Source: Dermacentor variabilis
Taxonomy: Eukaryota > Arthropoda > Arachnida > Ixodida > Ixodidae
DNA: 64,000 nt
Direction: 5' to 3'
Assembly: GCF_050947875.1 (NCBI RefSeq)
Contig: NW_027460291.1
Location: forward strand, 26,247,868-26,311,867
Within the stretch, counting starts at the first letter, position 1, and each line of letters opens with the position of its first letter. Shown here piece by piece: positions 23,848 through 35,000 of this stretch. A program made the translations under genes and the position numbers. Under the pieces are notes generated by a model. It had not been told where the DNA came from, made no database searches, and saw only the letters and a program-made list of their open reading frames with translations.

Positions 23848-23853
23848 TTAATG

Positions 23854-24420
23854 TTTTGTCTGAATCTGTAGCATGAGATGACACTGCCCAAAAGTTCAGT
23901 TGTATGTCAGCAGTTTGTGGTATATAATCACCAGCACTGTCCTCAGGTGCTCAGCGATGTCACATCACCTGCTCCTCATTGTAATCATTCCGTGTAAATC
24001 CATAAAGAGCATCTGTTTATTATGCTCAGCAGTAAGCTCAGTCATACTGGAAGAGTGACAAACCATTACAGCAGAAACGCACTACTTTAAATGTTTGCTT
24101 TTTAACATTTTTAATTCTTATTTGCTGCCTTGTTCAATACATATTGAGTGTGTCGGAAATGTTTCAGCGCTTGTTTTTACCTCAGCAGTAGTAGAAAGAC
24201 CAGTTCACCATTTTGACTGCTGCATACTTATACCTAGCGTGATATCGGGAGTTGACAGTATGATCATTTTTTACACAAACCTTAAGGTGGTTTTCAATGA
24301 TGCGAGCTTTCCACAGTACTGCATAACCACCAGTTTGTCGAAATAATTGAACAAATGCAATTTTCTGTAAAACAAACTTGTCTTGCACAGCAAATTCGAA
24401 TAAGCCTTTTTCAGTGGTGT
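23854..24420. other. stretch without recognised gene
   Basis: AT-rich, with short frames only. No repeat partner elsewhere in the window was seen. Confidence 0.4.
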
Positions 24421-24576
24421 GGCAGGTATAGGGATGTTGGTAGAAAACTGTTTCATGAATATGTGGTGCATCAGAAGGTATGTTTCTTGCTCATCCGATC
24501 CAAGATAACATTATCTGGTCCTTATGTTTCTTTCTGTTCTATTCACAGTGTGTCGAACAAAAGCTACGACCAACAC
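24409..24576 (+). other. possible small exon pair around a 71-bp intron
   Basis: TTTTTCAG precedes an open stretch (WCGRYRDVGRKLFHEYVVHQ) that ends AG|GTATGTTT at 24478. A pyrimidine-rich acceptor TTCTATTCACAG ends at 24548. The implied 71-bp intron and flanking frames are plausible for an arthropod gene, but no protein family is recognised, and the BEL/Pao LTR starts 28 bp later, so the gene, if real, is broken here. Confidence 0.2.
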
Positions 24577-24993
24577 TGTGGAGGTCACTTCGCGAGTGCG
24601 ACTACAAACTGCGTGAGACTCTCTCGGGCGGCGTAAAAGTGGCCGCGCATGCAGGAGCCTCACAGGAACGAATCTCACGCGTCGGGGTTCGCTTCAAGAC
24701 GGAACGTTTATTTTACAAAAAGCATCGCAGTGAAGAGAAAACGAAGAGAAAGGAAATATGCAAAATCCAAGTTGTCCGTTAGCCACACCGACGCCTTCGT
24801 CCTTCTCGGAGGCGCCGGTCATTCGCGCCCAGCAGGCAGTCCGCCGAAAACACGGGGCACGGATCAGGTTGCGGGTCGAGACGCCAGCCCTACGGGTTGC
24901 TTCTCGTCCGTTCGCCGGCTCCCTCTTGGTGCGTCGCCGGGCCCCCAACCACGGTTGCAATAAACGTGCGACGGTCCCTAGCAATTCTCAACA
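24577..24993 (-). repeat. probable 3' LTR of BEL/Pao element 2
   Basis: On the minus strand it starts TGTTGAGAATTGC just after a GCGGGGGAGGT purine tract (24994-25004) and runs to CCTCCACA at 24577. It contains AATAAA on the plus strand near 24958. No second LTR is present, so the far boundary is inferred from TG...CA. Confidence 0.6.
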
Positions 24994-26297
24994 ACCTCCC
25001 CCGCAATGAGCCTGGGCTCATTCCTGCCCTAGTTCAAGCGGGTAGAGGGTTTGGACCGGTCGTTTCAGCAGCTTTCGGTCTGGCAGAGAAATCTTGCATG
25101 ATCGAACTCGGCCGTCCCTTCCAGGAAACGGTTCGACAACTCGGCACAGCTTGCACATCTGTCGCGGAACTTTCTCCTGCCCGAGTAAGACAATGTCCCT
25201 TTCCCTTATGCTTCTCTCTTTGCGCTGAGCGGTAACATGAGCAGAGCGAAGTTCTAGTAGGTATTCCTGCCTCCATCTTCTCCAGAATGAATCCACAAGT
25301 GTAATACAGAGTTGCCAGCGTCTTGTGAGCGCAGCCTTTGTAGATTCGGTGGAGACCGTTTCTGCAGTGTTAGACAAACTTGTCATTCGGCGCCCTATTA
25401 AGAAATGCGATGGCGTTAGGGGCAGAAGCTCCCCCGCGTCCGAGTGAAGGAACGTGAGCGGGCGGGAGTTCACAACCGCCTCGATCTGAATGAGGACAGT
25501 GGTCAAGCCGTCAAATTGTGAGGCACTTCTTCCGAGGACCTTTCGCAGCCCTGTCTTAACAGTTCGCACCCAACGTTTCCAAAAACTGCCCCCCCCCCCA
25601 CGGTGCTCTTTCGGCGATGAACCTCCAGGCGATGCGGTAGTCGCCCAAGGAAGCCTGCATCTCGCCTCCCTTTATAGTGTGGAAGAGCTTTTCCAAGTCT
25701 CTCGACGCTCGCTTGAATGATAGAGCGTTGTCTGAATACATTTTCCTGGGCATTCCCCGCCGGTCCACGAACCTCTTGAAAGACATAAGGAAAGATTGCG
25801 TTGTCAAGTCCTTGACGAGTTCCAGATGCACAGATCGCGTGGTGCCACATGTTAACAGGGCTATATATACCTTGTAGGAATTTCCAAGCTCGGTATCAAA
25901 TATCGGCCCTGCGAAGTCCACTGCAGTAATTTCATATGGCTCTCATTCGCGGATACGGTCGTATGGCAGCGGTGCAAACGGCCCCTCCGTGGGGCGGGTA
26001 CTTTGTCTTTGAGGCGGAATACAACAACGAATGATTTTCTTCACGGGCTGTCCTGCTCGCAGGATCCAATTTCTTTCGCGAAGTTGAGTCAGAGTGTCCC
26101 TTACTCCAGCGTGTAAATGCCGCCTATGCTCCCAGACCACCAATAAGCGTGTGAACGGATGCACAGCGGACAAAATGACTGGGTGCCGCGTCTCTTCCTT
26201 ATGTGCGCTATTCTGTAGCCTGTCCCCAGCTCTTCATATACCGTCGCTGTCAATGAAGAGATTTAGAAGGATCGACATTTGGGCGAGTTGGTACTGG

Positions 26298-26471
26298 TTG
26301 AACATCTTGAAGGGGCAGCGCAAAAAAAACGACGACAGAAGGCAGGAACACACAGGACAGCGCTGAACTCACAACTAACTTTATTCGAAGGCATACATAC
26401 ACTTAAGTACACAACTCATAGCCACGTGCTCTCCCATCCATGGCGTCATTATCAGTGCGCAGGCAAAACAT
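26298..26471 (+). repeat. left arm of PLE B inverted repeat
   Basis: Inverted partner of 26728-26903; includes GGGGCAGCGC, an A tract, AACACACAGGACAGCGCTGA and CTTAAGTACACAAC. Confidence 0.9.
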
Positions 26472-26727
26472 AGGCGCTCACTAACGGGTAATGCCTACTC
26501 GCATGTCGCGAGGCATTGCTCTGAGCATGGGTGCACTCCAATATATAAAGACACCACAATACTTTCCACGCACAAAAATCAGACTACGAGGGAGATTATT
26601 GAGGCCTTCTATATCAGAAAAAAAGGGTCGCGCTGTGTAAGCATGCCATCGATAAATTTGCATGATAGTGAATTTGAATTTTTAAGCAGCTTCATAACGT
26701 AGTATTAGATTAAATGGTTTTGCGTGT

Positions 26728-26903
26728 TGTTTTTGCCTGCGCACTGATAATGACGCCATGGATGGGAGAGCACGTGGCTATGGGTTGTGTACTTAAGTGT
26801 ATGTATGCCTTCGAATAAAGTTAGTTGTGAGTTCAGCGCTGTCCTGTGTGTTCCTGCCTTCTGTCGTCGTTTTTTTTTGCGCTGCCCCTTCAAGATGTTC
26901 AAT
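26728..26903 (-). repeat. right arm of PLE B inverted repeat
   Basis: Inverted partner of 26298-26471. One substitution (GAGTTG versus GGGTTG) and one T-tract length difference were noticed. Confidence 0.9.
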
Positions 26904-29309
26904 AGATTTAGACCTCCGATGGCGGACTTAGGATTAAGTATCCCGGAAGTGATTAGAGAATTGGTGTCATTCCGAAAGGTTTCTGTTTGTGACAATTTCA
27001 GCCAGTAATTCTCTGCATGTGCTAACTCTTCCGCTGACAGGCTTCCCCTTCGCTTCTAGGCCGCGTTCCGTGCGTTATGAAGAAAGCGCATAATCCAGGC
27101 GGTGACACGGAGCACTCGTGTCATTGAGCGCTTGTGCTCAAGATCCATGGGAGGCGCGTGGTCTACCATCGTCACGGTGTTCAGCACCTGAACTCTCCGG
27201 AGCTCTTCGGTGCAGCATTCGGCTTCAGGGACGTGGGAAGGCATCGCGTCGTACGTTTGAATACCTTTTAGCTATTTAGGTCCCGTCCACCAGTCCTCGC
27301 TGACAACAAAAGCGGAGGGCATCATGCCCTGTGTCAGCAGATCTGCTGGATTTTCTCTCCCCGAGCAATGTTTCCAAACAGCAGGACCAGTTAGTGCTGG
27401 TATCTCCTGTACTCTGTTGCTCACAAATGTCTTCCGTTTCAGCGCGGAACTCTTAATCCCGTTTAAAGCGACGCTAGAGTCAGACCAGCAGTGTACATGA
27501 ATTGTTGGTATGCCTTGCCATTCAATCAAGTAGTGGGCCAGGCGTGCGCCGATCAAAGCACTCATGAGCTCCAGCCGTGGTAGTGACAAACGGTTCAGTG
27601 GGGCCAGTCTTGATTTAGCCATGAGAAAAACAATGTGCATTCCCCGATTCTTTCTCGATTTAATATAGGCAACGGCACGGTATGCTTTAGGACTCGCGTC
27701 GCAGAACTCATGTAATTCCGCCTGTGCGCTGTCGTTCTTTATGTCTCGCCCCAATTTTCTGGGAACGGAAACTCAGGTCAGGTACCTGTTGACACCACTA
27801 GTTCCACGTTTCGAGAATGTCTGACGGAATTAAGTTGGTCATCCCATTGAGCACCTCATTCTCATAGGCTTTGAAACATAATCTTAGTCGTGATAGTGAT
27901 GGGCGCAAGGAATTCAAATGGGTCAAACATGCGAGCTTTCTCTTGTAGAAGGAATCTTTTTGTGTCCTGACGCGGTTTTGAAAAGTCAATCAGGGAACTC
28001 ATTTCGAACGTGAATTCATATGTAGTCGGTCACCACTCTACGCCAAAGATCTTAGTTACGATCTGTGCTGAAAGTCTGTGTTCGTCTCCTAACTCTTCTG
28101 ACCATTCTGCTGCAAGATTTGGGTCATTGGACTTCCATTTTCTCAGATTCATGCCTGCCATCAGAAGAATATGTTCGGCCTCTTTGCATATGCGCATAGC
28201 GTCCTGTACAGTATCGGCACCTGTGACCGAGTCATCCATACACGTCGTTGTTTAGCATGCTTGTTGTCTCCGGAAAAATATCCTTTGTGCACTCTAGATG
28301 GTGCTTTAGTGTCGCGGCGACAAGGAACGGACTGGATGCTCCGCCGAACGGGAGCCTCGTCATCTGGTGCTCTCTGATTGGAGGAAGTTCTTGTCCTTGT
28401 TTCAATGTACTTTCACACCAGAGGAAACGAAGGGCGTCCTGGTCATCCCTTTTAAGCTCAATCTGCAGGAATGCCTTCTCAATGTCGGACATGATCGCCA
28501 TATTGTGCAGTCGAAATCGTGTTAAAACATCCGACAGATTTGGGTTCAAATTGGGCCGGAGAACAGGACGTTATTTAGACACAGTTTTCCAGCGCTTTAG
28601 ATGAAGCATCGAAGACGACCCTTAATCTTGTGTTCTGACTGCATGGACGGGCCACGCCGCTGTGAGGCATGTAATAAACGGGCCCTCTTGGGGACTCACC
28701 CAGTCCGATGACCTCTTCCGCGTGTCCAGAAAGCATGTAGTTCCGAACCGCCTGGTCATAATCATGCATAAGGTCATTATTGCCCATCAATCTTGTCGTC
28801 AAGGACCTGAGCCTACCGAAAGCCATGGCTTTGTCTTCTGCCAAATCGGCAGCATTTACTTTCCAGGGAAGGGAAACTTGATATCGGCAGTTGTTGCTGG
28901 AGATGTTCTCCCTAAATTCCAGCAAAACTTGGTTGTCTTCCACGTCGGCCTCATCTTCGCCGACAATGCCAATGTGCTCGAGCTGCCAAAACGATTTAAG
29001 TTGAGCAGCAGAGTCGTCTTGGCCTTCCTCGTCGATGACAGCCACGCGCAACACTCCCACAGTGGACACGTACGTTGGTGTTGATTCTGTAATGTGCGTT
29101 GTCCCCTGCAGGGTCAAAGATGTTCTCGGCGGCGACGATACCGTTGTCCAGGCGCCTGACACTACGGGTTGTGACATCCCAGTAGTTATCGGATCCCAGC
29201 AGCAGCCCTATCTCTGCCCCATCTTGCGTACTATGGGCGAGTTCGAGGCCTTGATCTTCGAGGTATTTGACGGTGGAAGCTTCAGGTGCTGGCACAATGT
29301 CGCAGCAGA

Positions 29310-30381
29310 TTTGTGGGCCACTCTGGCTCGTTCATACCTCAACAGTTTCGGCGGCCAATATTCCATTCACTGCATGGGCTGAGCCATCCCGGCATCAGAG
29401 CGACGCAGAGGCTTATCACATACCGCTTCTGGCCGGGGATCAACGAAGTTGTGCAAAGCTTGGCAAGAACTGGCCAAGCCTGCCAAGGTGTGAATTTGAC
29501 CCGACGAACGCGTTCGGCGGTGCAGCCGTTTCGACCTCCAGAGAGCTGTTTTGATCACACGAATTTAAGCTTCCTCCATGGCAAGGTTTCAAGTACTAGT
29601 TCACATGTGTCCACCGGTACTCAAGGTGGCCTGAGGCGACGCCTCTACAATACATCACGGTCGGAACAATGGCATTTGTTGCTAGGTAGCTGTCGCGGTG
29701 TGGTTGCCATTCGCGCATAACTACTGACCCACGCCGGCAATTCCAAAGATCGTTTTTTTTTCTGTCCTGGCGAGACTTCTCGGCACGCGCCTTCCTAATA
29801 CCGTGGCTTACCATCCCCAGTGCAACTGCACGGTCGGGCGTCTTCACCGACTACCGATACCGATACTGATTTAGCGATACGCTCAACAGACAGCACTGGG
29901 TGGAAAGGCTGTCCCTAGTAGTACGGGGCTGCGAACAATAATCAAGAATAAACATGGTGTCGGCGCCGCTGATACGCTCTGAGGGTAAGCAATCCGTAAT
30001 CAAGGCCGATTTTTCGGCACTCAGCAAGGTACTCTGCCCGTGGCCGAGCAACACCTAAAGAGGCTGCATTCCTGGCTCGGTCAGCTTCGACCTACACCCC
30101 CACGTATCACCCACAAGCAGCCTGTGTTTAGTTTCCCAACAATGCACACAACCACGCACGCCTTTCTGCGACGCGACTTTATCAAGCCACCATTGACTCG
30201 TTCCTATGAAGACCCCTGTTGCGTGGCTTCGTGTTCAGAGAAAACCTTGAAGATCAACGTTCGCGCGAGGAAGAGACAGTGTCGTGCGAGCGCGTGAAAT
30301 CAGCCGATCTAGAACGATTACTCTTTCTGCCTTCCGCCATTTACACCTAAGCCTGCGGCACTCTAGGGGAGGTGGAACCTT
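29310..30381 (+). pseudogene. Ty3/gypsy element B integrase fragment
   Basis: The plus strand starts in the integrase zinc finger (LHGLSHPGIRATQRLI, about 29355; RTGQACQGVNLTRRT) and continues through FRPPESCFDHTNL. A decayed core (NTVAYHPQCNCTVGRLHRL, about 29800-29855) and the C-terminal part (LRPTPPRITHKQPVF, LRRDFIKPPLTRSYEDP, about 30090-30215) follow. A purine tract CTAGGGGAGGTGG at 30363-30375 leads into the LTR. Protease, RT and RNase H are absent. It is the same family type as element A at 2321-4602. Confidence 0.85.
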
Positions 30382-30630
30382 TGTAGCGACCGCCCGTCCC
30401 TATGTTGTCCATGCTTTACGGAAATCGAGTTTAGCTCGCCTTGCCTCGCCGTGGGGGTCATTGACCCTGTTGTTTCTTGAAATAGATGTGGCTGCCCGAC
30501 TGTGGCGCCACAGCAGTCACTCCGCAATACTGCATCTACTTTTGAATAAAGCCAGTCAACCCTCCGTTCTCAAGCTGTACAAACGTGTATTCATTGGCTC
30601 TGCTGAACCGAGCTCCCGACGCTTGCATGC
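30382..30630 (+). repeat. 3' LTR of Ty3/gypsy element B
   Basis: Begins TGTAGCGACC after the purine tract and aligns with 2321-2570. Contains the shared CTTTTGAATAAAGCCAGTC block. The end is approximate. Confidence 0.75.
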
Positions 30631-30677
30631 ACAAGCACCGCCTGCTTTGCTATGTTCTGAGGTTATTTGGTTTAAAG

Positions 30678-30911
30678 AAAGTTAAGTGGTTTTACGTGCC
30701 AAAACCACGATCTGATTATGAGGAACGTTGTAGTGGGAGACTCCTGGTTAATTTTGACCACTTGGTGTTCTTTTACGTGCACCTAAATCGAGGCACACGG
30801 GTGCTTTTGCATTTCGCCCCCATCGAAATGCGGCCGTCGTGGCCCGGATTTGATCTCGCGACCTCGTGCTTAGCAGCGCAGCACCAAAGACACTAAGCAA
30901 CCAAGGTGGGC
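30678..30911 (-). mobile_element. Ruka tick SINE, copy 1
   Basis: Reverse complement of the copy at 41794-42026: the tRNA-like head is at the high-coordinate end (GACCTCGTGCTTAGCAGC; B box as TTTGATCTCGCG), followed by GGCCGTCGTGG, TCGAAATGCGGCC, and the body GTTCTTTTACGTGCACCTAA and GGTTTTACGTGCCAAAACCAC. Ruka is a described tRNA-derived SINE of ixodid ticks. This copy has a mutated B box. Confidence 0.9.
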
Positions 30912-31065
30912 GGACAATATTTGACTAGCATATTATTTCTTATGCGCAGCACGAGCAGTCATAGTACCTGATGATGCCCTACTGCCAGTGCTTCCAAACT
31001 CAGTGGGCGCGGAAACACTGGAAGGAAGACGCACTCATGCTTCATCTTGTTCATTGTGCAGATGT

Positions 31066-31436
31066 TCGGATTCTGTCCGTGGTGCGCACCATTTCATGGA
31101 AGAAACACATCCATGCTGGTTCCTTAGACATCCCGGTGGCAACCCGGATTCATGCTTGGCTTGGTGGACAAGAGCCCTGCACAACTGGAGTGGCGGTGTC
31201 CAGCTCACTGGATTCGGCGCTGTGCCTTCGTTCATCGTTCAACCGCTTCATTCACATACCTGTCGATTCTGGCCAGGTGCATTGACAGTAACTCAACCTG
31301 CAGAGTCCCATTTAAAATTGCCCGGATTTTGTCCATGGTGCGCACCGTTTGACGGAGCAAGAACCATCCATGTTGGTTCCTGTGACAAGCTGACGGCGAG
31401 TGGGATTCGTGCTTCACTTGGTGGACAAGCTCCAGC
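31066..31436. repeat. two tandem copies of a ~256-bp repeat
   Basis: 31067-31179 and 31323-31435 align by eye: CGGATTyTGTCCrTGGTGCG, CATCCATGyTGGTTCCT, GGATTCrTGCTT and CTTGGTGGACAAG recur with the same spacing. The period is about 256 bp. The sequence between is less clearly duplicated. It may be a short run of a satellite family. Confidence 0.65.
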
Positions 31437-31439
31437 ATT

Positions 31440-31896
31440 TTCTCTCCTCGCTGGTCCACTCCTTGTAGTTTCACGAAGTAGCGGCGCAAGCTAAGTCGCA
31501 GGCTAAGTCGCAGGCCATAGAAACGTCTAAAGCTAATAATTAGCTTAAGTGCATGTGAATGTCGCCACGTGAACAATTTCAATCTACTTCGCAATTGGTA
31601 ATCATTCTACTTGTCAACAACAGCTTCGCTGTGCAACCACTTTTACAGCATTGATTGAAGCGCATTTCTTAAGTATAAATGGAGCACTCTCCGCAGAACT
31701 AAACCTGTGTGTGCGCTCAATGTTTTCTTTTCAGGGCAGGTTCCGATAAACCAGTTGTGCCACCAGCGCGTGCTAGGACTTGTTTGTATCAATGAGTTCT
31801 TTTTTTACTTGTGACCTCGCAAGAAATAAACAGAATAACAAGAAAAGAAAACAGCGCAGCTATCTTTCTTTTCGTCTTTTTCTCTCTTCTGTATAT
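31440..31896. other. stretch without recognised gene
   Basis: No coding, repeat partner or RNA feature recognised. Confidence 0.4.
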
Positions 31897-32032
31897 TGTT
31901 ACGAATGTACAACGGATTTATTTGCAGTGAGAAGGGTAGAGAAGACATGGAACGGTCGCACACAGCCGATCAGCCCAAACCCCTCGCGCCACTGCTTCTT
32001 TCTTTTCCACGCTCTTCCAGTACGGCGTTACA
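31897..32032 (-). repeat. 3' LTR of gypsy element D
   Basis: 136 bp. Shares GGATTTATTTGCAG, GGGTAGAGAAGACATGGAACG and TTTTCCACGCTCTT-type blocks with 37002-37137. Unusually short for a gypsy LTR. Confidence 0.88.
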
Positions 32033-32049
32033 TTTTCCTGAGGGCCAGA

Positions 32050-35000
32050 CGAAGCTCACCGACCGAGACAAAGTGCGCGTTGATGGTACGGTTTCAATCT
32101 TGTGACGTGCACAACTTGCGTCTTGCGTGAACGGCGTTTATCAGCTGTCCCTTTAGCGATGACATAGGTCACTTCACGCAAGCATTTGAGAATGACGAAC
32201 GAGCGCGAATACGTGGAGAGGTGCTATTGGCATAGTCCCCTTTTCCGAACCGGTGTCCATAGTCACACGAAGTCACTGGTGGCGAATCTGACAGGCCGAT
32301 GCGCGGCGTAGCGAGCCTTAGCATGAACATGCGACAATAGGGTTCTGAGCCGGGCAAGTCGACGTGCTTCTTCGGCACGACAAAATATCTGCGCGACAGA
32401 AGCATCGTCGTTAGCTGAAAGAGGAAGTATGGTGTCGAGAAAACTATGAAGATGGCGAGCGTAGAGGGGAAAGAAAGGTGCGCATCCTGTAACTTCAAGT
32501 TTGGCTGTGTTGAAGGCATACGTGATGAACAGTAATACGGCATCTTAGTTCTTATGGTCCGCTGAGACATGCATTGAAAGCATGTTGACGAGGGTACGAT
32601 TGGTTCGCTCGGTTAGAGCGTTGGTTGGCGGGCGGTAAGGCGTAGAATTACGATATTGAGTTCCACAAAGGCATAGCAACTCTGCCATGACGTCAGCGGT
32701 AAACTGGCGGCCGCGATCACTTATCACCACACCAGAAGCTCCATGGCGGAGGATGATCGAATACAGAAAAAAACCGAAACATTGTACGCTGTAGCTGAGA
32801 CAAGTGCCATTGTTTGAGCATAACGTGGTAAATAATCCACACACACGATTATCCAGCGGCAGCCAGTGGAAGACTTTGGGAACGGACCGAGCAAATCTGT
32901 ACACACTTTTTGAAAAGATTAAGTCGGTGGTCTATCCGGTTGCAGAGTTCCCGCAAGACCTGTAGTCGATTGTTTGTGGCGTTGACAGACATCACAGCTG
33001 GCGACATAGTGTCCGCGATTGAGGCCAACAGAAACGTTGCCGGAGGCGGTGGAGCATTAAAGCGAATTCAATGTGACCAGATGTAAGGTCGTCATGCATG
33101 GCCCGAAGTACAGTAAGGCGCAGGAATTTTGGAGCGACAAGCCGCACTGGAGCACCTTTGTTTGAATAATTGCTGTGGTAAAGCGTCACGAATAAAAAAT
33201 TGGCGTATCGCGTACATATGTGGGGGTTGCGCATCAATAATTCGCTTTAGTGAAGGGTCGCGCTGTTGTTCGTTCTTGAACACGGCAAAGTCAGGAAGGT
33301 TGCTATGTGGGTTTGTTGGTAATGCATCTTCAAGTGGTGTACGGTAGCGCGATTAAAAGACGGGACAAAAGAAGACACACAGGGACACACGCAGCGTTGT
33401 GTGTGTCCCTGTGTGTCTTCTTTTGTCCCCGTATTTTAATCGCGCTACCATACACTCCTAAAAGTCAGGAAAGTCCGACGAGATTGTAGTTGAGTTGTCG
33501 TCGAAATCGCCACATCGGTACCCTCGCTCTGAGAGGGAAGACGAGATAAGCAGTTGGCATATGTGCGGCCCCGACCCGCTCTTATAAGCAACACGACAGT
33601 CATGGGTCGTGCAGCCCAATACATATAAGATCTGAACTTGTGGATGGCGAAAAGAACAGCAAGACATTCCAGTTGCGTGACTGTATAATTCTTCTCTGCT
33701 TTCGTGAAAGCACGACTTGCGTACGGAACGACGTGTTGGCGTTCGTTGTGAAACTGGACGAGCACAGCACCAACGCCCACACCACTTGCATCAGTATGCA
33801 CTTCAGTGAACGCCTCAGGATCGAAATGGCGGAGAAGTGGCCCAGAAGCGAGCAAAAACTTCAGCTGCTGGAAAGCAGTCTCGCACTGAGCAGACCATAT
33901 GTAGGGAGTGTCCTTGCGGAGCATGTCAGCCAGTGAACAAGCAAGCTGGTCCAAGGTGAATCCAAGGTCACCTTTAATAAAGTCTTGAATGAACCTGCTG
34001 AAATAACAACAAATGCCCAGGAATCTTCTAAAGCCTTTCACTGTTCTCGGCTGCTTAAATTTGCGAACAGCAGAAATTTTTGGAGATCTGGCCATATACC
34101 GTCCTTGTCGACGAGATATCCCAGCACAAGGGCTTGACGCTCACGAAAACGACACTTTAATTTAGAGTTTAAAATCAGGCCAGCCTGTTGGATGCAGTTC
34201 AAAACAACGCCGAGCCGCTGGTTGTGCCCGTGGAAAGTTCGGGCGAAAATAATCACCTTATCTACATATCGCATACAAATCTCCCATTTGAGACCACGGA
34301 GGATGGAGTCCATAAATCACTCGAAGGTTGCTTGGGCATTTCATAAGCAAAACCGCATTATCTTAAACTGATAGCGTCCGTCAGACACCACAAAAGCGGC
34401 CTTTTCGATGTCAGATGGGTGCATCGGTATCTGCCACTACCCGGACCAAAGGTTAACCGACGAAACGTACGAGGCGGAGTGAAGGAAGTTAACAGCATTG
34501 TCAGTGCGGGGTAAGGGATACACGTCTTTGTTTGTGATGGCATTCAGGCGGCGGTAGTCGGCACAAGATCCCCCTCCGCGAGTTGCCTTTATTTTTCACT
34601 AGTATAAAATGAATTGCCAAAGGACTGCAAGACTCCTGAATAATGCCTTTCTGCAGCATGTCGTCGACCTGTTCGGCGATCACTTTATCTTTCGTGGGAG
34701 ATACGCGATAGGCTTCTGACGTATCGGAGTCGCTTGCCCTGTGTTGGTTCGGTGGTGCGTGCGGCATTCCGGCAACACCCGAGAAGGCTGGCGTTGAGTA
34801 AAATCAAACACCGACGTGTAACAGGCGAGCACCTGTTGGAGTACTTCCTGCTCGGAAGACAACAACCACTTGTTTATCATACGGTAGAAGCGATCAGAAT
34901 AGTTTGGCAATGGTCGACTGATGTCTGAAGACGCTCCCACTGTTCGCACATCAATTGTGGCGAGTTCCTCAAATATTGCCAATTTAGGTCCGACTAGCAA

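Larger units (their letters stand above)
26268..26903 (+). mobile_element. Penelope-like element B, snap-back form
   Basis: 636 bp between copies of AGATTTAGA (26259-26267 and 26904-26912). The outer parts are inverted repeats: 26298-26471 against 26728-26903, differing by only about two positions by eye. Between them, the plus strand holds the tail of a Penelope endonuclease (REIIEAFYISEKKGR at about 26590, then ICMIVNLNF in decayed form). The left end carries an extra tail whose reverse complement is CCAGTACCAACTCGCCC, related to tails at the other PLE loci. Removing the insert and one duplication brings the two halves of the BEL/Pao integrase region into register. Confidence 0.85.
25018..29295 (-). 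pseudogene. BEL/Pao pol of element 2
   Basis: In element order: protease end (LLLGSDNYWDVTTR, about 29210); RT with the entry segment PVYYMPHSGVARP (about 28670) and LPFGGASSPFLVAATLKHHL (about 28345); RNase H at 27754-27272 (EFCDASPKAYRAVAYI, CSGRENPADLLTQG); linker to 26913; after the nested PLE, the zinc region (HAGVRDTLTQLRERNWILR, about 26110); integrase core (MDFAGPIF at 25921, YSDNALSF, RAPWGGG); and the C-terminal domain to 25018 (FWRRWRQEYLLELRSAHV, GRDGRVRSCKI). The RT catalytic box lies near 28240, where a frame break falls. Several frame changes make it a pseudogene. Confidence 0.9.
24577..29300 (-). mobile_element. BEL/Pao element 2, 5'-truncated, with nested PLE
   Basis: Minus-strand BEL/Pao pol from protease to the C-terminal domain, with a probable 3' LTR (24577-24993) and purine tract. 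The 5' LTR and gag are missing: homology stops at about 29295, where a plus-strand gypsy fragment begins. A Penelope-like insertion (26268-26903) splits the integrase zinc region. It belongs to a different family from BEL/Pao element 1, since the LTR and protein sequences are clearly distinct. Confidence 0.9.

Noticed and set aside
24649..25009. Basic proline/arginine-rich plus-strand frames
   Set aside because: They lie within the probable LTR of BEL/Pao element 2 and show no domain.
26728..26760. Hammerhead ribozyme in a Penelope arm
   Set aside because: CTGATAATGACG resembles the CTGANGA core but has an A in place of G, and no matching GAAA and cleavage-site stems were found. Penelope terminal repeats often carry hammerheads, so a covariance-model search would be needed.
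32169..32570. An extra (envelope-like) gene at the 3' end of gypsy D
   Set aside because: In shifted frames this part matches the C-terminal region of a gypsy integrase (GYxPFFxLYG-type and WTPVRKRGL-type segments), so it is pol, not env.
33337..33455. A microRNA precursor hairpin
   Set aside because: The arms are nearly perfect and long, and target duplications and a PLE tail frame the unit. That is a mobile-element palindrome.
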